Shown here piece by piece: positions 31,001 to 43,302 of a stretch of DNA of 64,000 nucleotides. The position numbers and the translations under genes were made by a program. The notes below the pieces were generated by a model, which worked only from the letters and a program-made list of their open reading frames with translations, was not told the origin of the DNA and made no database searches. The stretch spans positions 50,001-114,000 of the forward strand of contig JBBBDQ010000444.1 of NCBI GenBank assembly GCA_037127315.1. Direction: 5' to 3'. Numbering within the stretch: position 1 is the first letter of the stretch; every line of letters starts with the position of its first letter. Source of the stretch: Ascarosepion bandense (taxonomy: Eukaryota > Mollusca > Cephalopoda > Sepiida > Sepiidae).

Positions 31001-34000
31001 CTGGGACTTCTACGAGTGGTCATTCAATAAATAAGGTGAATTTATCGTAAGCAAGGACTTACGAGGTCATTCAATAAACAAGGGTGAATTTATCGGTATA
31101 AGTGACTTTATTTGTGGGTCATTCAATAAATAAGGTGAATTTATCGGTATACGGGGATTCTCTACGCAGGGTCATTCAATAAATAAGGTGAATTTATCTG
31201 TACATAAGGACTTCTACGAGGGTCAATTAATAAATAAGGTGAATTTATCGGTATAAGGACTTCTACGAGGGTCATTCAATAAATAAGGTGAATTTATCGG
31301 TATAAGGACTTCTACGAGGGTCATTCAATAAATAAGGTGAATTTATCGGTATAAGGACTTCTACGAGGGTCATTCAATAAATAAGGTGAATTTATCGGTA
31401 TAAGGACTTCTACGAGGGTCATTCAATAAATAAGGTGAATTTATCGGTATAAGGACTACGAGGGTCATTCAATAAATACAGAATTTATCGGTATAAGGAC
31501 TTCATTGTGGTCATTCAATAAATAAGGTGAATTTATCGGGTATAAGGACTTCACGAGGGTCATTCAATAAATAAGGTGAATTTATCGGTATAAGGACTTA
31601 GGTCATTCAATAAATAAGGTGAATTTATCGGTATAAGTGACTTCTACGAGGGTCATTCAATAAATAAGGTAATTTATCAGTATGTTAGATTCCCTTACGA
31701 GGGTCATTCAATAAATAAGGTGAATTTATCGGTATAAGGACTCTACGAGGGTCATTCAATAAATAAGGTGAATTTATCGGTATAAGGACTTCTACGAGGG
31801 TCATCTAATAAATAAGGTGAATTTATCGGTATAAGGATTCTACGAGGGTCATTCAATAAATAAGGTGAATTTATCGGTATAAGGACTTCTACGAGGGTCA
31901 TTCAATAAATAAGGTGAATTTACTGCATATGGACTTTGCCGAGGGTCATTCAATAAATAAGGTGAATTTATCGTATAAGGACTTCACGAGGGTCATTCAA
32001 TAAATAAGGTGAATTTATCGGTATAAGGACTTCTACGAGGGTCATTCAATAAATTGGTGAATTTATCGGCATAAGGACTTCTACGAGGTCATTCAATAAC
32101 AAGGGTGAATTTATCGGTATAAGGACTTCACGAGGGTCATTCAATAAATAAGGTGAATTTATCGGTATAAGGACTTCTACTGTGTGGTCATTCAATAAAT
32201 AAGGGTGAATTTATCGGTATAAGGACTTACGAGGGTCATTCAATAAATAAGGTGAATTTATCGCATAAGGACTTCTACGAGGGTCATTCAATAAATAAGG
32301 TGAATTTATCGGTATAAGGACTTACGAGGGTCATTCAATAAATAAGGTGAATTTATCGGTATAAGGACTTCTACGAGGGTCATTCAATAAATAAATATGT
32401 AACTTGTCGGTATAAGGACTTCTACGAGGGTCATTCAATAAATAAGGTGAATTTATCGGTATAAGGACCCCTACGAGGGTCATTCAATAAATAAGGTGAA
32501 TTTATCGGTATAAGGACTTCTACGAGGGTCATTCAATAAATAAGGTGAATTTATCGGTATAAGGACTTCTACGAGGGTCATTCAATAAATAAGGTGAATT
32601 TATCGGTATAAGGACTTCACGAGGGTCATTCAATAAATAAGGTGAATTTATCGGTATAAGGACTTCTACGAGGGTCATTCAATAAATAAGGTGAATTTAT
32701 CGGTATAAGGACTTCTACGAGGGTCATTCAATAAATAAGGTGAATTTATCGGTATAAGGACTTACTAGGTCATTCAATAAATAAGGTGAATTTATCGCCA
32801 AGGACTTCACGAGGGTCATCCACAAATAAGGTAACTTGTCGGTATAAGGACTTTCACGAGGGTCATTCAATAAATAAGTGAATTTATCGATAAGGACTTC
32901 ACGAGGGTCATTCAATAAATAAGGTGAATTTGTCGGTATAAGGACTTCTACGAGGGTCATTCAATAAATAAGGTGAATTTATCGGTATAAGGACTTCTAC
33001 GAGGGCTTGTCCACAATACAGGAATTTGTCGGTATAAGGACTTCTACGAGGGTCATTCAATAAATAAGGTGAATTTATCGGTATAAGGACCTCTACGAGG
33101 GTCATTCAACAAATAAGTAATGACTGTATGAAGGACTTTCACGAGGGTCATTCAATAAATAAGGTGAATTTATCGGTATAAGGACTTCTACGAGGGTCAT
33201 TCAATAAATAAGGTGAATTTGTCGCAAGGACTTCTACGAGGGTCATTCAATAAATATGAATTTGATTACATATGATTCTCACCAGGTCATTCAATAAATA
33301 AGGTGAATTTGTCATATAAGGACTTCTACGAGGGTCATTCAATAAATAAGGTGAATTTATCGGTATAAGGACTTCTACGGGTCATTCAATAAATAAGGTG
33401 AATTTGTCGGTATAAGGACTTCTACGAGGGTCATTCAATAAATATGGTGAATTCATTTGCATAAGGACCCCCACGAGGGTCATTCAATAAATAAGGGTGA
33501 ATTTATCGGTATAAGGACTTCTACTTATAAGCCACTCAATAAGGCAACTTATCGGTATAAGGACTTCTACGAGGGTCATTCAATAAATAAGGTGAATTTT
33601 ATCGGCATAAGGACTTACGAGGGTCATTCAATAGTAACAGTGCAATTTATCGGTATAAGGACTTCTCATTTAGGTCTACCAAAGAAAGGAATCGATTTTA
33701 AGGCGACTTCACGAGGTCATTCAATGTATCAGTAATTTATCGTACAAGGATTCTCAATGAGGGTTTGCCCACAATACAGAATTATCTGCATAAGGACCCC
33801 CTACGAGGGTCATTCCAAACAACAAGGTGAATTTATCGGTATAAGGACTTCTCTACTGAGGGTCATTCAATGAAGTAAGGTGAATTTATCGGTATAAGGA
33901 CCCCCCTACGAGGGTCATTCAATAAGAAGGTGAATTTATCGTGTATAAGGACTTCTCATTTATGGTTTATTCAATAAATACATGAATTTATTTGCATAAG

Positions 34001-37000
34001 GACTTCTACGAGGGTCATTCAATAATGACAGAATTTATCAGTATAAGGACTCTACTTATAGTCATTCAATAAATAAGGTAGAATTTATCGGTAGTGACTT
34101 CTACGAGTCATTCAATAAAATAAGGTGAATTTATCGGTATAAGGACTTCTACTAGTGGCCATTCAATAAATAAGGCAGAATTATCGGCATAGATTCCCCT
34201 ACGAGGTCAATCAACAAATAAGGTGAATTTATCGGTATAAGGACTTCACGAGGTCATCTAACACATACAATTTATCTGTACATGACTTTACTATACTGTC
34301 TTACTGAACAAGGTGAATTTATCGGCAGGATGACTTCACTATATTGTCCACAATAGGTGCAGCACCTATCGGTATAAGGACTCTCTACGAGGGTCATTCT
34401 ATCAGTGTTAAATTTATCGGTATACAATTTCATTATAATGGCTCAATAAATAAGGTGAATTTATCGGTAGAATGACCCCTACGAGGTATTCATTCAATAA
34501 ATAAGGTGAATTTGTCGGTATAAGGACTTCTACCGAGGGTCATTCAATAAATAAGGTGAATTTGTCACATAAAGGACTTCTACGAGGGTCATTCAATAAA
34601 TAAGGTGAATTTATCGGTATAAAGGACTTCTCACGAGGGTCATTCAATAAATAAGGTGAATTTGCTTGTATAAGGACTTCTACGAGGGTCATTCAATAAA
34701 TAAGGTAACGACGGTATAAGGACTTCCCCACGAGGGTCATTCAATAAATAAGGTGAATTTATCGGTATAAGGACCCCTACGAGGGTCATTCAATAAATAA
34801 GGTGAATTTATCGGTATAAGGACTCTACGAGGGTCATTCAATAAATAAGGTGAATTTATCGGTATAAGGACTTCTACGAGGGTCATTCAATAAATAAGGT
34901 GAATTTATCGGTATAAGGACTTCACGAGGGTCATTCACAGTATACAATTGACCACATAAGGATTCCCCAAGTAGTCATTCAATAAATAAGGTGAATCTTA
35001 TTTACAAGGACTCCTACGAGGGTCATTCAATAAATAAGGTGAATTTATCGGCATAAGGACTTCTACGAGGGTCATTCAATAAATAAGGTGAATTTATCAT
35101 AAGGACTTCTACGAGGTCATTCAATAAATAAGGTGAATTTATCGGTATAAGGACTTCTACGAGGGTCATTCAATAAATAAGGTGAATTTATCGGTATAAG
35201 GACTTCTACGAGGGTCATTCAATAAATAAGGTGAATTTATCGGTATAAGGACTTCTACGAGGGTCATTCAATAAATAAGGTGAATTTATCGGTATAAGGA
35301 CTTCTACGAGGGCCATTCAATAAATAAGGTGAATTTATCGGCATAAGGACTCTACGAGGGTCATTCAATAAATAAGGTGAATTTATCGGTATAAGGACTT
35401 CTACGAGGGTCATTCAATAAATAAGGTGAATTTATCGGTATAAGGACTTCACGAGGGTCATCTCATTGTACAAGGTGAATTTATCGGCATAAGGACTTCA
35501 CGAGGTCATTCAATAAATAAGGTGAATTTGTCGGTATAAGGACTTCTACGCAGGGTCATTCAATAAATAAGGTGAATTTATCGGTATAAGGACTTCACGC
35601 AGGTCATTCAATAAATAAGGTGAATTTGTCGGTATAAGGATTCCCCTACGAGGGTCATTCAATAAATAAGGTGAATCTCGGTCATATAAGGACTTCTACG
35701 AGGGTCATTCAATGAATAAGGTGAATTTATCGGTGGACAAGGACTTCTACGAGGGTCATTCAGAATAACATGAACTGACTGCATAAGGACTTCACGAGGG
35801 TCATTCAATAAATAAGGTGAATTTATCGGTATATGACTACGAGGGTCATTCAATAAATAAGGTGAATTTATCGGCATAAGTACCTACGAGGGTCATTCAA
35901 TAAATAAGGTGAATTTATCGGGTATATGACTTCTACTATAGTCATTCAATAAATAAGGTGAATTTATCGGCATAAGGACTTCTACGAGGTCATTCAATAA
36001 ATAAGGTGAATTTATCGGTATAAGGACTTCTACGAGGGTCATTCAATAAATAAGGTGAATTTATCGGCTAAGGACTTCACGAGGGTCATTCAATAAATAA
36101 GGTGAATCTCTATCGGTATAAGGACTTCTACGAGGGTCATTCAATAAATAAGGTGAATTTATCGGTATAAGGACTCTACGAGGGTCAATTCAACAAATAA
36201 GGTGAATTTATCTGTATAAGGACTTCTACGAGGTCATTCAATGCTGTGACCTCGACTGCATAAGGACTTCACGAGGGTCATTCAATAAATAAGGTGAATT
36301 TATCGGTATAAGGACTTCTACGAGGGTCATTCAATAAATAAGTATGAATTACCTTGGTATAAGGACTCCCTACGAGGGTCATTCAATAAATAAGGTGAAT
36401 TTATCGGTATAAGGACTTCTACGAGGGTCATTCAATAAATAAGGTGAATTTGTCGTGTATAAGGACTTCACGAGGGTCATTCAATAAATAAGGTGAATTT
36501 GTCATACATGACTTCTACGAGGGGTCATTCAATAAATAAGGTGAATTTGTCGGTATAAGGACTTCACGAGGTCATTCAATAAATAAGGTGAATTTGTCGG
36601 CATAAGGACTTCTACGAGGGTCATTCAATAAATAAGGTGAATTTATCGGTATATGACTTCTTACGAGGTCATTCAATAAATAAGGTGAATTTATCGGTAT
36701 AAGGACTTCTACGAGGGTCATTCAATAAATAAGGTGAATTTATCGGTATAAGGACTTCTACGAGGGTCATTCAATAAATAAGGTGAATTTATCGTATAAG
36801 GACTTCTACTAGGGTCATTCAATAAATAAGGTGAATTCTATCGGTATAAGGACCCCCTACGAGGGTCATTCAATAAATAAGGTGAATTTATCGGATAAGA
36901 CTCTCATTATACTGTCCACTAAATACAGAATTTATCATATAAGGACTTCTACGCAGGGTCATTCAATAAATAAGGTGAATTTATCGGTATAAGGACTTTC

Positions 37001-40000
37001 ACGAGGGTCATTCAATAATAAGGTGAACTTATCAAGAGCAGGACTTCTACGAGGGTCATTCAATAAACAAGGTGAATTTATCGGTATAAGCAATTTTCAC
37101 GAGGTTTATTCAACAAATAATAGAATTTATCGGCATAAGGACTCTACTGAGGGTCATTCAATGGCACATGTGACCTCATTCTATACACTTAACAGGTCAT
37201 TCAATAAATAAGGTGAAATTTATCAAAAGGGTTGACTTCTACGAGGGTCATTCAATAAATAAGGTGAATTTGCTTCCATAAGGACTTCTTACTAGGGTCA
37301 TTCAATAAATAAGGTGAATTTGTCGGTATAAGGACTTCTACGAGGGTCATTCAATAAATAAAGGGTGAATTTGTCGGTATAAGGACTTCTACGAGGGTCA
37401 TTCAATAAATAAGGTGAATTTATCACATAAGGACTTCTACTATGTCATTCAATAAATAAGTGAATTTATCGGTATAAGGACTTCTACGAGGGTCATTCAA
37501 TAAATAAGGTGAATTTATCGGTATAAGGGACTTTCACAGGGTCATTCAATAAATATGAATTTATCGGTATAAGGACTTCTACTATAGGGTCATTCAATAA
37601 ATAAGGTGAATTTATCGGTATATGACTTCTACTAGGGTCATTCAATAAATAAGGTGAATTTATCGGTATAAGGACTTCTACGAGGGTCATTCAATAAATA
37701 AGGTGAATTTATCGGTATAAGGACTTCTACGAGGGTCATTCAATAACATGGAATTACCTGCATAAGGACTTCACTGAGGGTCATTCAACAAATAAGGCAT
37801 TTGTCGGTATAAGGACTTTCACGAGGGTCATTCAATAAATACAGAATTCTGGTTTTGCATATGACTTAACACGCAGGGTCATTCAATAAATACAGGAATT
37901 TATCGGTAGGAAGACCTTCTAACAGGTATTTATTCAACAAATAAGGTGAATTTATCGGTATAAGGACTTCACGAGGGTCATTCAATAAATAAGTGCAATT
38001 TATCGGTATAAGGACTTCTACGAGGGTCATTCAATAAATAAGGTGAATTTATCAGTATAAGGACTTCTACGAGGGTCATTCAATAAATAAGCGTAACTTA
38101 TCGGTATAAGGACTTCTACGAGGGTCATTCAATACATAAATTTGTCGTATATGACTTTCACGCAGGGTCATTCAATAACAAGGGGGTGAATTTTGTCGGC
38201 ATAAGGACTTCTACGGGGGTCATTCAATAAATACAGACGTTTCTGCATGCATGACTTCTACGTAGGGTCATTCACACAGTGAAATTTTCTACATAAGGAC
38301 TTCATTGGTGGTCATCTGTACGAAACAAGGTGAATTTATCGGTATAAGGACTTCTACGAGGGTCATTCATCAACATGTATCTTTCTTTGCATAAGGACTT
38401 TCACGCAGTGGTCATTCAATAAATAAGGTGAATCTCATCGGTATAAGGACTTCTACGAGGGTCATTCAATAAATAAGGCAATTTACTTTACAAGGACTTC
38501 ACGAGGGTCATTCAATAAATACAGGAATTTGTCGGCATAAGGACTCTACGAGGGTCATTCAATAAATAATGAATTTGTCGGTACAAGGACTTCTCACGGG
38601 GGTTTATCCATCAACAAGGTGAATGTTTCGGTATAAGGACTTCTACGAGGGTCATTCAATAAAATACAGTGAATGTCGGTATAAGGACTTCTACGTGGGG
38701 TCATTCAATGAATAAGGTGAATGTTTCCGTACAAGGACCTCAACATATCATTCAATAAATAAGGTGAATGTTTCGGTACAAGGACTTCTCTTACGAGGGT
38801 CATTCAATAAATAAGGTGAATTTTTTCGGTATAAGGACTTTCACGAGGGTCATTCAATAAATAAGAATTTATCTGTATAAGGACCCCTACGAGGGTCATT
38901 CACAGAATAAATAAGTAACTATCTGTATAAGGACTTCTACGAGGGTCTAACAAATACAGAATTTATCGGGCACAAGGACTTCACGTAAAATGGTCTGTCA
39001 AATATGTGAATTTATCGGTATAAGGACTTCTACGAGGGTCATTCAATAAATAAGGTGAATTTGTCGGTATAAGGACTTCTACGAGGGTCATTCAATAAAT
39101 AAGTGAATTTGTCGTATAAGGACTTCTACGGTGTCATTCAATAAATAAGGTGAATGTTTCATATACATCACCAGGGCCATTCAACAAATAAGGTGAATTT
39201 TCTTTTGCATAAGACCTCACGGTTGTCTTAATAACAAGGTGAATGTTTCGGTATAAGGACTTCTACTGTGGGTCATTCAATAAATAAGGTGAATTTTTTC
39301 ATACATTTACCAGGTCATTCAATAAATAAGGTGAATTTTTCTGTATAAGGACTTCTACAAATGTCCTATCAATATGAATGTTTCGGGGTATAAGGACTTC
39401 TACGAGGTCATTCAATAAATAAGGTGAATTTTTCGGTATAAGGACTTTACTGTGTGGTCATTCAATAAATAAGGTGAACGTTTCGTATATGACTTCTGAC
39501 AAGTCATCTAATGTGTTTATGTGAATACCAAATAAGACTTCTACCAGGGTCATTCACAAATAAGGTGAATTTTCCTACAAGACTTCTCTCTACTTAGGTA
39601 CTATTCCTATCAAATACAGAATTTTCAGTATAAGGACTTCTACGGCAGTCATTCAATAAATATGAATGTTTCTGTGAGAAGGACTTCTACGAGGGTCATT
39701 CAATAAATAAGGTGAATTTTTCGGTATAAGGACTTCTACGGGGGTCATTCAATGAATAAGGTGAATGTTTCGGTATAAGGACTTCTACGAGGGTCATTCA
39801 CGAAGCAAGGTGAATAAGCTTCGGTATAAGGACTTCTACGAGGGTCATTCAATAAATAAGGTGAATTTTTCGGTATAAGGACTTCACGAGGGTCATTCAA
39901 TAAATAAGGTGAATTTTTCGGTATAAGGACTTCACGAAGTCATTCATCAAATAAGGTGAACTACTGTATAAGGATTCTTACGAGGGTCATTCAATAAATA

Positions 40001-40811
40001 AGGTGAATTTTCTGGGTATAAGGACTTACGGGGTCATTCACAAATAAGGGTGAATGTTTCAGTATAAGGACTTCTACGAGGGTCATTCAATAAATAAGGT
40101 GAATTTTTCGGTATAAGGACTTCTACGAGGGTCATTCAATAAATAAGGTGAATGTTTCGGTATAAGGACTTCTACGAGTGTCATTCAATAAATAAGGTGA
40201 ATTTTTCGGTATAAGGACTTCTACGAGTGTCATTCAATAAATAAGGTGAATTTTTCGGTATAAGGACTTCTACGGGGGTCATTCAATAAATAAGGTGAAT
40301 TTTTCGGTATAAGGACTTCTACGGGGGTCATTCAATAAATAAGGTGAATTTTTCGGTATAAGGACTTCTACGAGTGTCATTCAATAAATAAGGTGAATTT
40401 TTCGGTATAAGGACTTCTACGAGGGTCATTCAATAAATAAGGTGAATTTTTCGGTATAAGGACTTCTACGGGGGTCATTCAATAAATAAGGTGAATGTTT
40501 CGGTATAAGGACTTCTACGAGGGTCATTCAATAAATAAGGTGAATTTTTCGGTATAAGGACTTCTACGAGGGTCATTCAATGAATAAGGTGAATTTTTCG
40601 TTATAAGGACTTCTACGGGGGTCATTCAATGAATAAGGTGAATGTTTCGGTATAAGGACTTCTACGAGGGTCATTCAATAAATAAGGTGAATGTTTCGGT
40701 ATAAGGACTTCTACGAGGGTCATTCAATAAATAAGGTGAATGTTTCGGTATAAGGACTTCTACGAGGGTCATTCAATAAATAAGGTGAATGTTTCGGTAT
40801 AAGGACTTCTA
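28096..40811. repeat. 49 bp satellite derived from a mariner terminal repeat, about 260 copies
   Basis: Unit starts TACGAGGGTCATTCAATAAA, continues TAAGGTGAAT, then TTTTCGGTAT and AAGGACTTC; spacing is exactly 49 bp where sequence is clean (28143, 28192 and so on). Variants at one site (GTTTCGG, TTTTCGG, TTCCGG, TTATCGG, TTGTCGG) form blocks: GTTT/TTCC types at the left, TTATCGG for most of about 29.7-38.6 kb, and GTTT/TTTT types at the right. Clean units occur at both edges; the middle has very many small deletions and substitutions. Period 49 is not a multiple of three, and the open frames found in the array are chance. Confidence 0.97.
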
Positions 40812-40876
40812 CGAGGGTCATTCAATAAATAAGGTGAATTTTTCGGTATAAGGACTTCTAATACAGATAGAAGTTT
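40812..40876 (+). repeat. Left terminal inverted repeat of the mariner (last array unit)
   Basis: From CGAGGGTCATTCAATAAA to GATAGAAG it matches the right terminal repeat (41688 to about 41624, reversed) at about 60 of 65 positions. Only this last unit continues past AAGGACTTCTA into the subterminal sequence ATACAGATAGAAG. Confidence 0.9.
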
Positions 40877-40902
40877 ATTTTATTTATTTATTTTTTTTTT
40901 TT

Positions 40903-41560
40903 TCAACGTAGTCACCCAGCAGTGTCACACACTTTTCCCATTTGTGCACAAGCTTCCGTATTCCCTCAGCATAAAAAATCTTTGGACTGATGTCTCAGCC
41001 AATTGCTCACAGCATTTTTGACTTCATTGTTACTTTCAAGCTTTGTGCCTCTTGTGAACGCTTTCAAGGGACAAAACAGGTGAAAATCTGAAGGAGCAAG
41101 GTCTGGGCTGTAAGGGGGATGCGGGAGCAGTTCCCAGCCTGGCTCGTTGATCATCTGCACCTTTGGTACCCACCTGAAGCTGACCTTCGAGTAGGCAAGT
41201 TCATCAGGGACAATTTTGTGTGTTGTCTTAACAGATAGGCTCAAAGTCCTTGCAATGTCATCCACTGTCACTTTTCTGTCAGACTGAATGAGGTCATTGA
41301 CTGATTTGATCACCTCAGGAGACCTCACTTCTGTCGGACTCCCAGGCCTCTCTTCATTTTCAACACTGCTCCATCCTTCTTTAAACAATTTAGCCCACTT
41401 GTAGACATGTTTTTGGCTGAAACATGTCGCATCATACACAGTTAACATTCTCCTATGAATTTCAACTGGTTTGCACCCTTCAGCAACCAAAAACTTGATA
41501 ACTGACCTCTGTTCAATCCTGGAGCATGCTTCTTGGTTGGCCTTCTTTGTTAATCTCCAA
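40903..41560 (-). pseudogene. Mariner transposase, internally deleted and frameshifted
   Basis: Minus-strand frame from about 41560 reads SRIEQRSVIKFLVAEGCKPV, EIHRRMLTVYDA, KHVYKWAKLFKEG, RPGSPTEV, then DDIARTLSLSVKTTHKIV: the paired helix-turn-helix DNA-binding half of a mariner transposase. After SFRWVPK it jumps to WELLPHPPYSPDLAPSDFHL, the region of the third catalytic aspartate. The first two catalytic positions (usually in VTGDE and HDNARPH-type motifs) are missing, so roughly half the protein is gone. Near the end an A-run at 40973-40978 shifts the frame: after KDF one frame stops, while the +1 frame continues EGIRKLVHKWEKCVTLLGDY to about 40905. It cannot be active; the terminal repeats could still be mobilised by a full-length relative. 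Confidence 0.9.
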
Positions 41561-41623
41561 AACCCTCAAAGGTTTTTTTCAATCTGAAAAAGAAGTAAAC
41601 GAAAAAAAAAAGAAAAAAAAAGT

Positions 41624-41688
41624 AAGCTTTTATCTGTATTAGAAGTCCTTATACCAAAAAATTCACCTTCTTTATTGAATGACCCTTG
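41624..41688 (-). repeat. Right terminal inverted repeat of the mariner
   Basis: Single copy, ending ...TTATTGAATGACCCTTG before TA at 41689. Not tandemly repeated, unlike the left end. Confidence 0.9.
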
Positions 41689-41703
41689 TATATATGAACA
41701 CCT

Positions 41704-41825
41704 TGAGGTGGTGTAATGGTTAGCAAGCTTGTCTCTCTAGAATCATTACAATTGAGCAGTGAGTTTGATCCTCACTGAGTGTCCCATACTTTTGGCCTTG
41801 TGCCACATCTAAGCTATGCTTAGAA
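41704..41825 (+). mobile_element. tRNA-like SINE, family R
   Basis: GAGGTGGTGTAATGGTTAGC with B box GAGTTTGATCCTCACTG, then GTGCCACATCTAAGC. Good copy of the family, about 120 bp, no poly-A. Confidence 0.7.
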
Positions 41826-42433
41826 AATCATCTCTCTCTACACACATATAAGTCCATTAGTAAGAACATTACTTTAGTCTGATGAAGTCCTTTTAGAAGA
41901 CAAAACGTGTTACTTAGAATTTTTTTTCATTTTGTCAATCAGATAGCAGTTTATGTATTCAAGTGTTATATTATTAGTAATATTATTAGTAATATTTTAT
42001 ATCAGTAATTATACGAGTCCACAATTTGGTTTGTTTGTCTCAGATTTATTTTAATCATTATTTCAATTTATAAATACCAAGTAGATCTTTTTTCTAAGTC
42101 CAGAAGCTAATTAGGTCAAGATTTGGACTGAAGGAAGTATCCTAATGTCTCAAGTACAGATTTTTCTCTCACGGTTTGATATCACTGCTCCAGGGCAGGA
42201 AATAATAGTGTTTGCCTTGGCTAATTATTTAAAAAAAAAAAAAAAAAGCAAAAATACACTTTGGTAACAGTTCTAACATGTAGTCTATGAAATGTAATTT
42301 TGAAAGAAGTAATGGATTTTTATTTATTCATCCAACATATTTGTATTTAAACATTTTTTTATTCGATACCCATATTTAAGTAGATGACCTTGCCTGAACA
42401 TTCAAGAAATCTTATTAAAGAAAAATTGTGCTG
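41826..42433. other. Spacer with a hammerhead-like core relic
   Basis: At 41879 CTGATGAAGTCCTTTTAGAA is followed by GACAAAACG: a CTGATGA box, a hairpin with GTC/GAC, and AAAA where GAAA would be expected. Poly-A at about 42231-42247. No gene. Confidence 0.3.
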
Positions 42434-42526
42434 TCTGACAGGATTTGAACCTAGAACATTTTTTTGCAGGAGGATCTGTCATTAGATCTGATGTGCTTTA
42501 ATCATCTCAGTTATGAAGAGCATCAT
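42434..42526 (-). mobile_element. tRNA-like repeat, family S
   Basis: Minus strand shows AACTGAGATGATTAAAGCAC and, about 50 bp later, GGTTCAAATCCTGTCAGAC, a good B box. Related to 8731-8813. Confidence 0.45.
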
Positions 42527-42902
42527 GTTAGAGGACATTGATAAGATTTTTTGAATGTTCAGGATGTTTGAATGTTCAGGATGGTTGATGAAATAAAATA
42601 TTGCTTAAAGATAAATAGAACATCTACTGAAATATTAGTTTAGCCTAAAAATAATGTTTAAAATAATAAATCTATGAAATGTGTATAAAAATATAACAAA
42701 TATTATTGGGTAGAAGACGCAATGGAGACATTTCTTTTGAAATCTTCAGCTTCTGTCAACAATTATCATAATGGCTTTTTTGATATCTTCTTTTTTCTGT
42801 GACCCTTTAGGATGTTGGCAATCATCACTCATGTATGTATGCATATGTAATATATATATATATGTGTGTGTGTGTTTGTGTGTATATATGTGTGTATATA
42901 TA
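42527..42902. other. Spacer, TG/TA microsatellite at the right
   Basis: GACAGAAGCTGAAGATTT on the minus strand (about 42741-42755) followed by GAAATGTC resembles the family B hammerhead core but has no consistent stem I. (TA)n/(TG)n sequence at about 42851-42900. Confidence 0.35.
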
Positions 42903-43300
42903 CACTATGGCTATAATTATTACGCCACCCCAGTTTTTAAAAAGAAATAATGTATTTCATACTATTTTTAGTATTTATTGCCAAGTGGATAATTCTAAAT
43001 GAAAATAGAATGGTTCTTTTGTTATTATTGCTTCGTAAAATTTTAAAAAACAAGGAAGCAAAAATGAACTCATTTGAATCACCCTAAATTTTCTTCATTC
43101 TTTCATTGATGAACATGCAATATAGGTAATTAATAAATATTTATAAATTCAATCGATGCACATGCTATTGTGCATCATTAACAAAAGAACCATTTTATTT
43201 TCATTTACAATTATCCACTTGGCAATAAATACTAAAAATAGTATGAAATACATCATTTTTTTAAAACACTGGTGTGGCCTAATAATTATGGGCAGTAGTG
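42903..43300. mobile_element. Palindromic MITE, Tc1/mariner type
   Basis: Terminal inverted repeats of about 125 bp: left CACTATGGCTATAATTATTA, right (reversed) CACTACTGCCCATAATTATT, both followed by a long match including TTTAGTATTTATTGCCAAGT and GGTTCTTTTGTTA. TA flanks both ends (42901-42902 and 43301-43302). About 135 bp of unrelated centre. No transposase. It sits between TG/TA microsatellites, a TA-rich target. Confidence 0.85.
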
Positions 43301-43302
43301 TA

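Larger units (their letters stand above)
28096..41688 (-). mobile_element. Mariner element with a hugely expanded left terminal repeat
   Basis: Both outer edges abut TA (28094-28095 and 41689-41690), the mariner target dinucleotide. The right end (41688 inward, minus strand) starts CAAGGGTCATTCAATAAAG and extends through ATACAGATAAAAG. The left end starts with the same sequence but is repeated about 260 times before the element continues into ATACAGATAGAAG at 40861. Without the array the element (40812-41688) would be 877 bp, shorter than a typical 1.3 kb mariner because the transposase is internally deleted. Read this way the 13.6 kb is a single insertion that grew by tandem duplication of one terminus. 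Confidence 0.75.

Noticed and set aside
28980..37690. Several open frames of 60-90 codons in the 49 bp array (repeating SPYLLNDP motifs)
   Set aside because: They are the minus-strand translation of the satellite; unit length is not a multiple of three, frames open and close by chance and sequence error.
28096..40811. CRISPR-like array of regular repeats
   Set aside because: There are no unique spacers: the entire 49 bp unit is repeated, the unit matches a mariner end, and the genome is eukaryotic.
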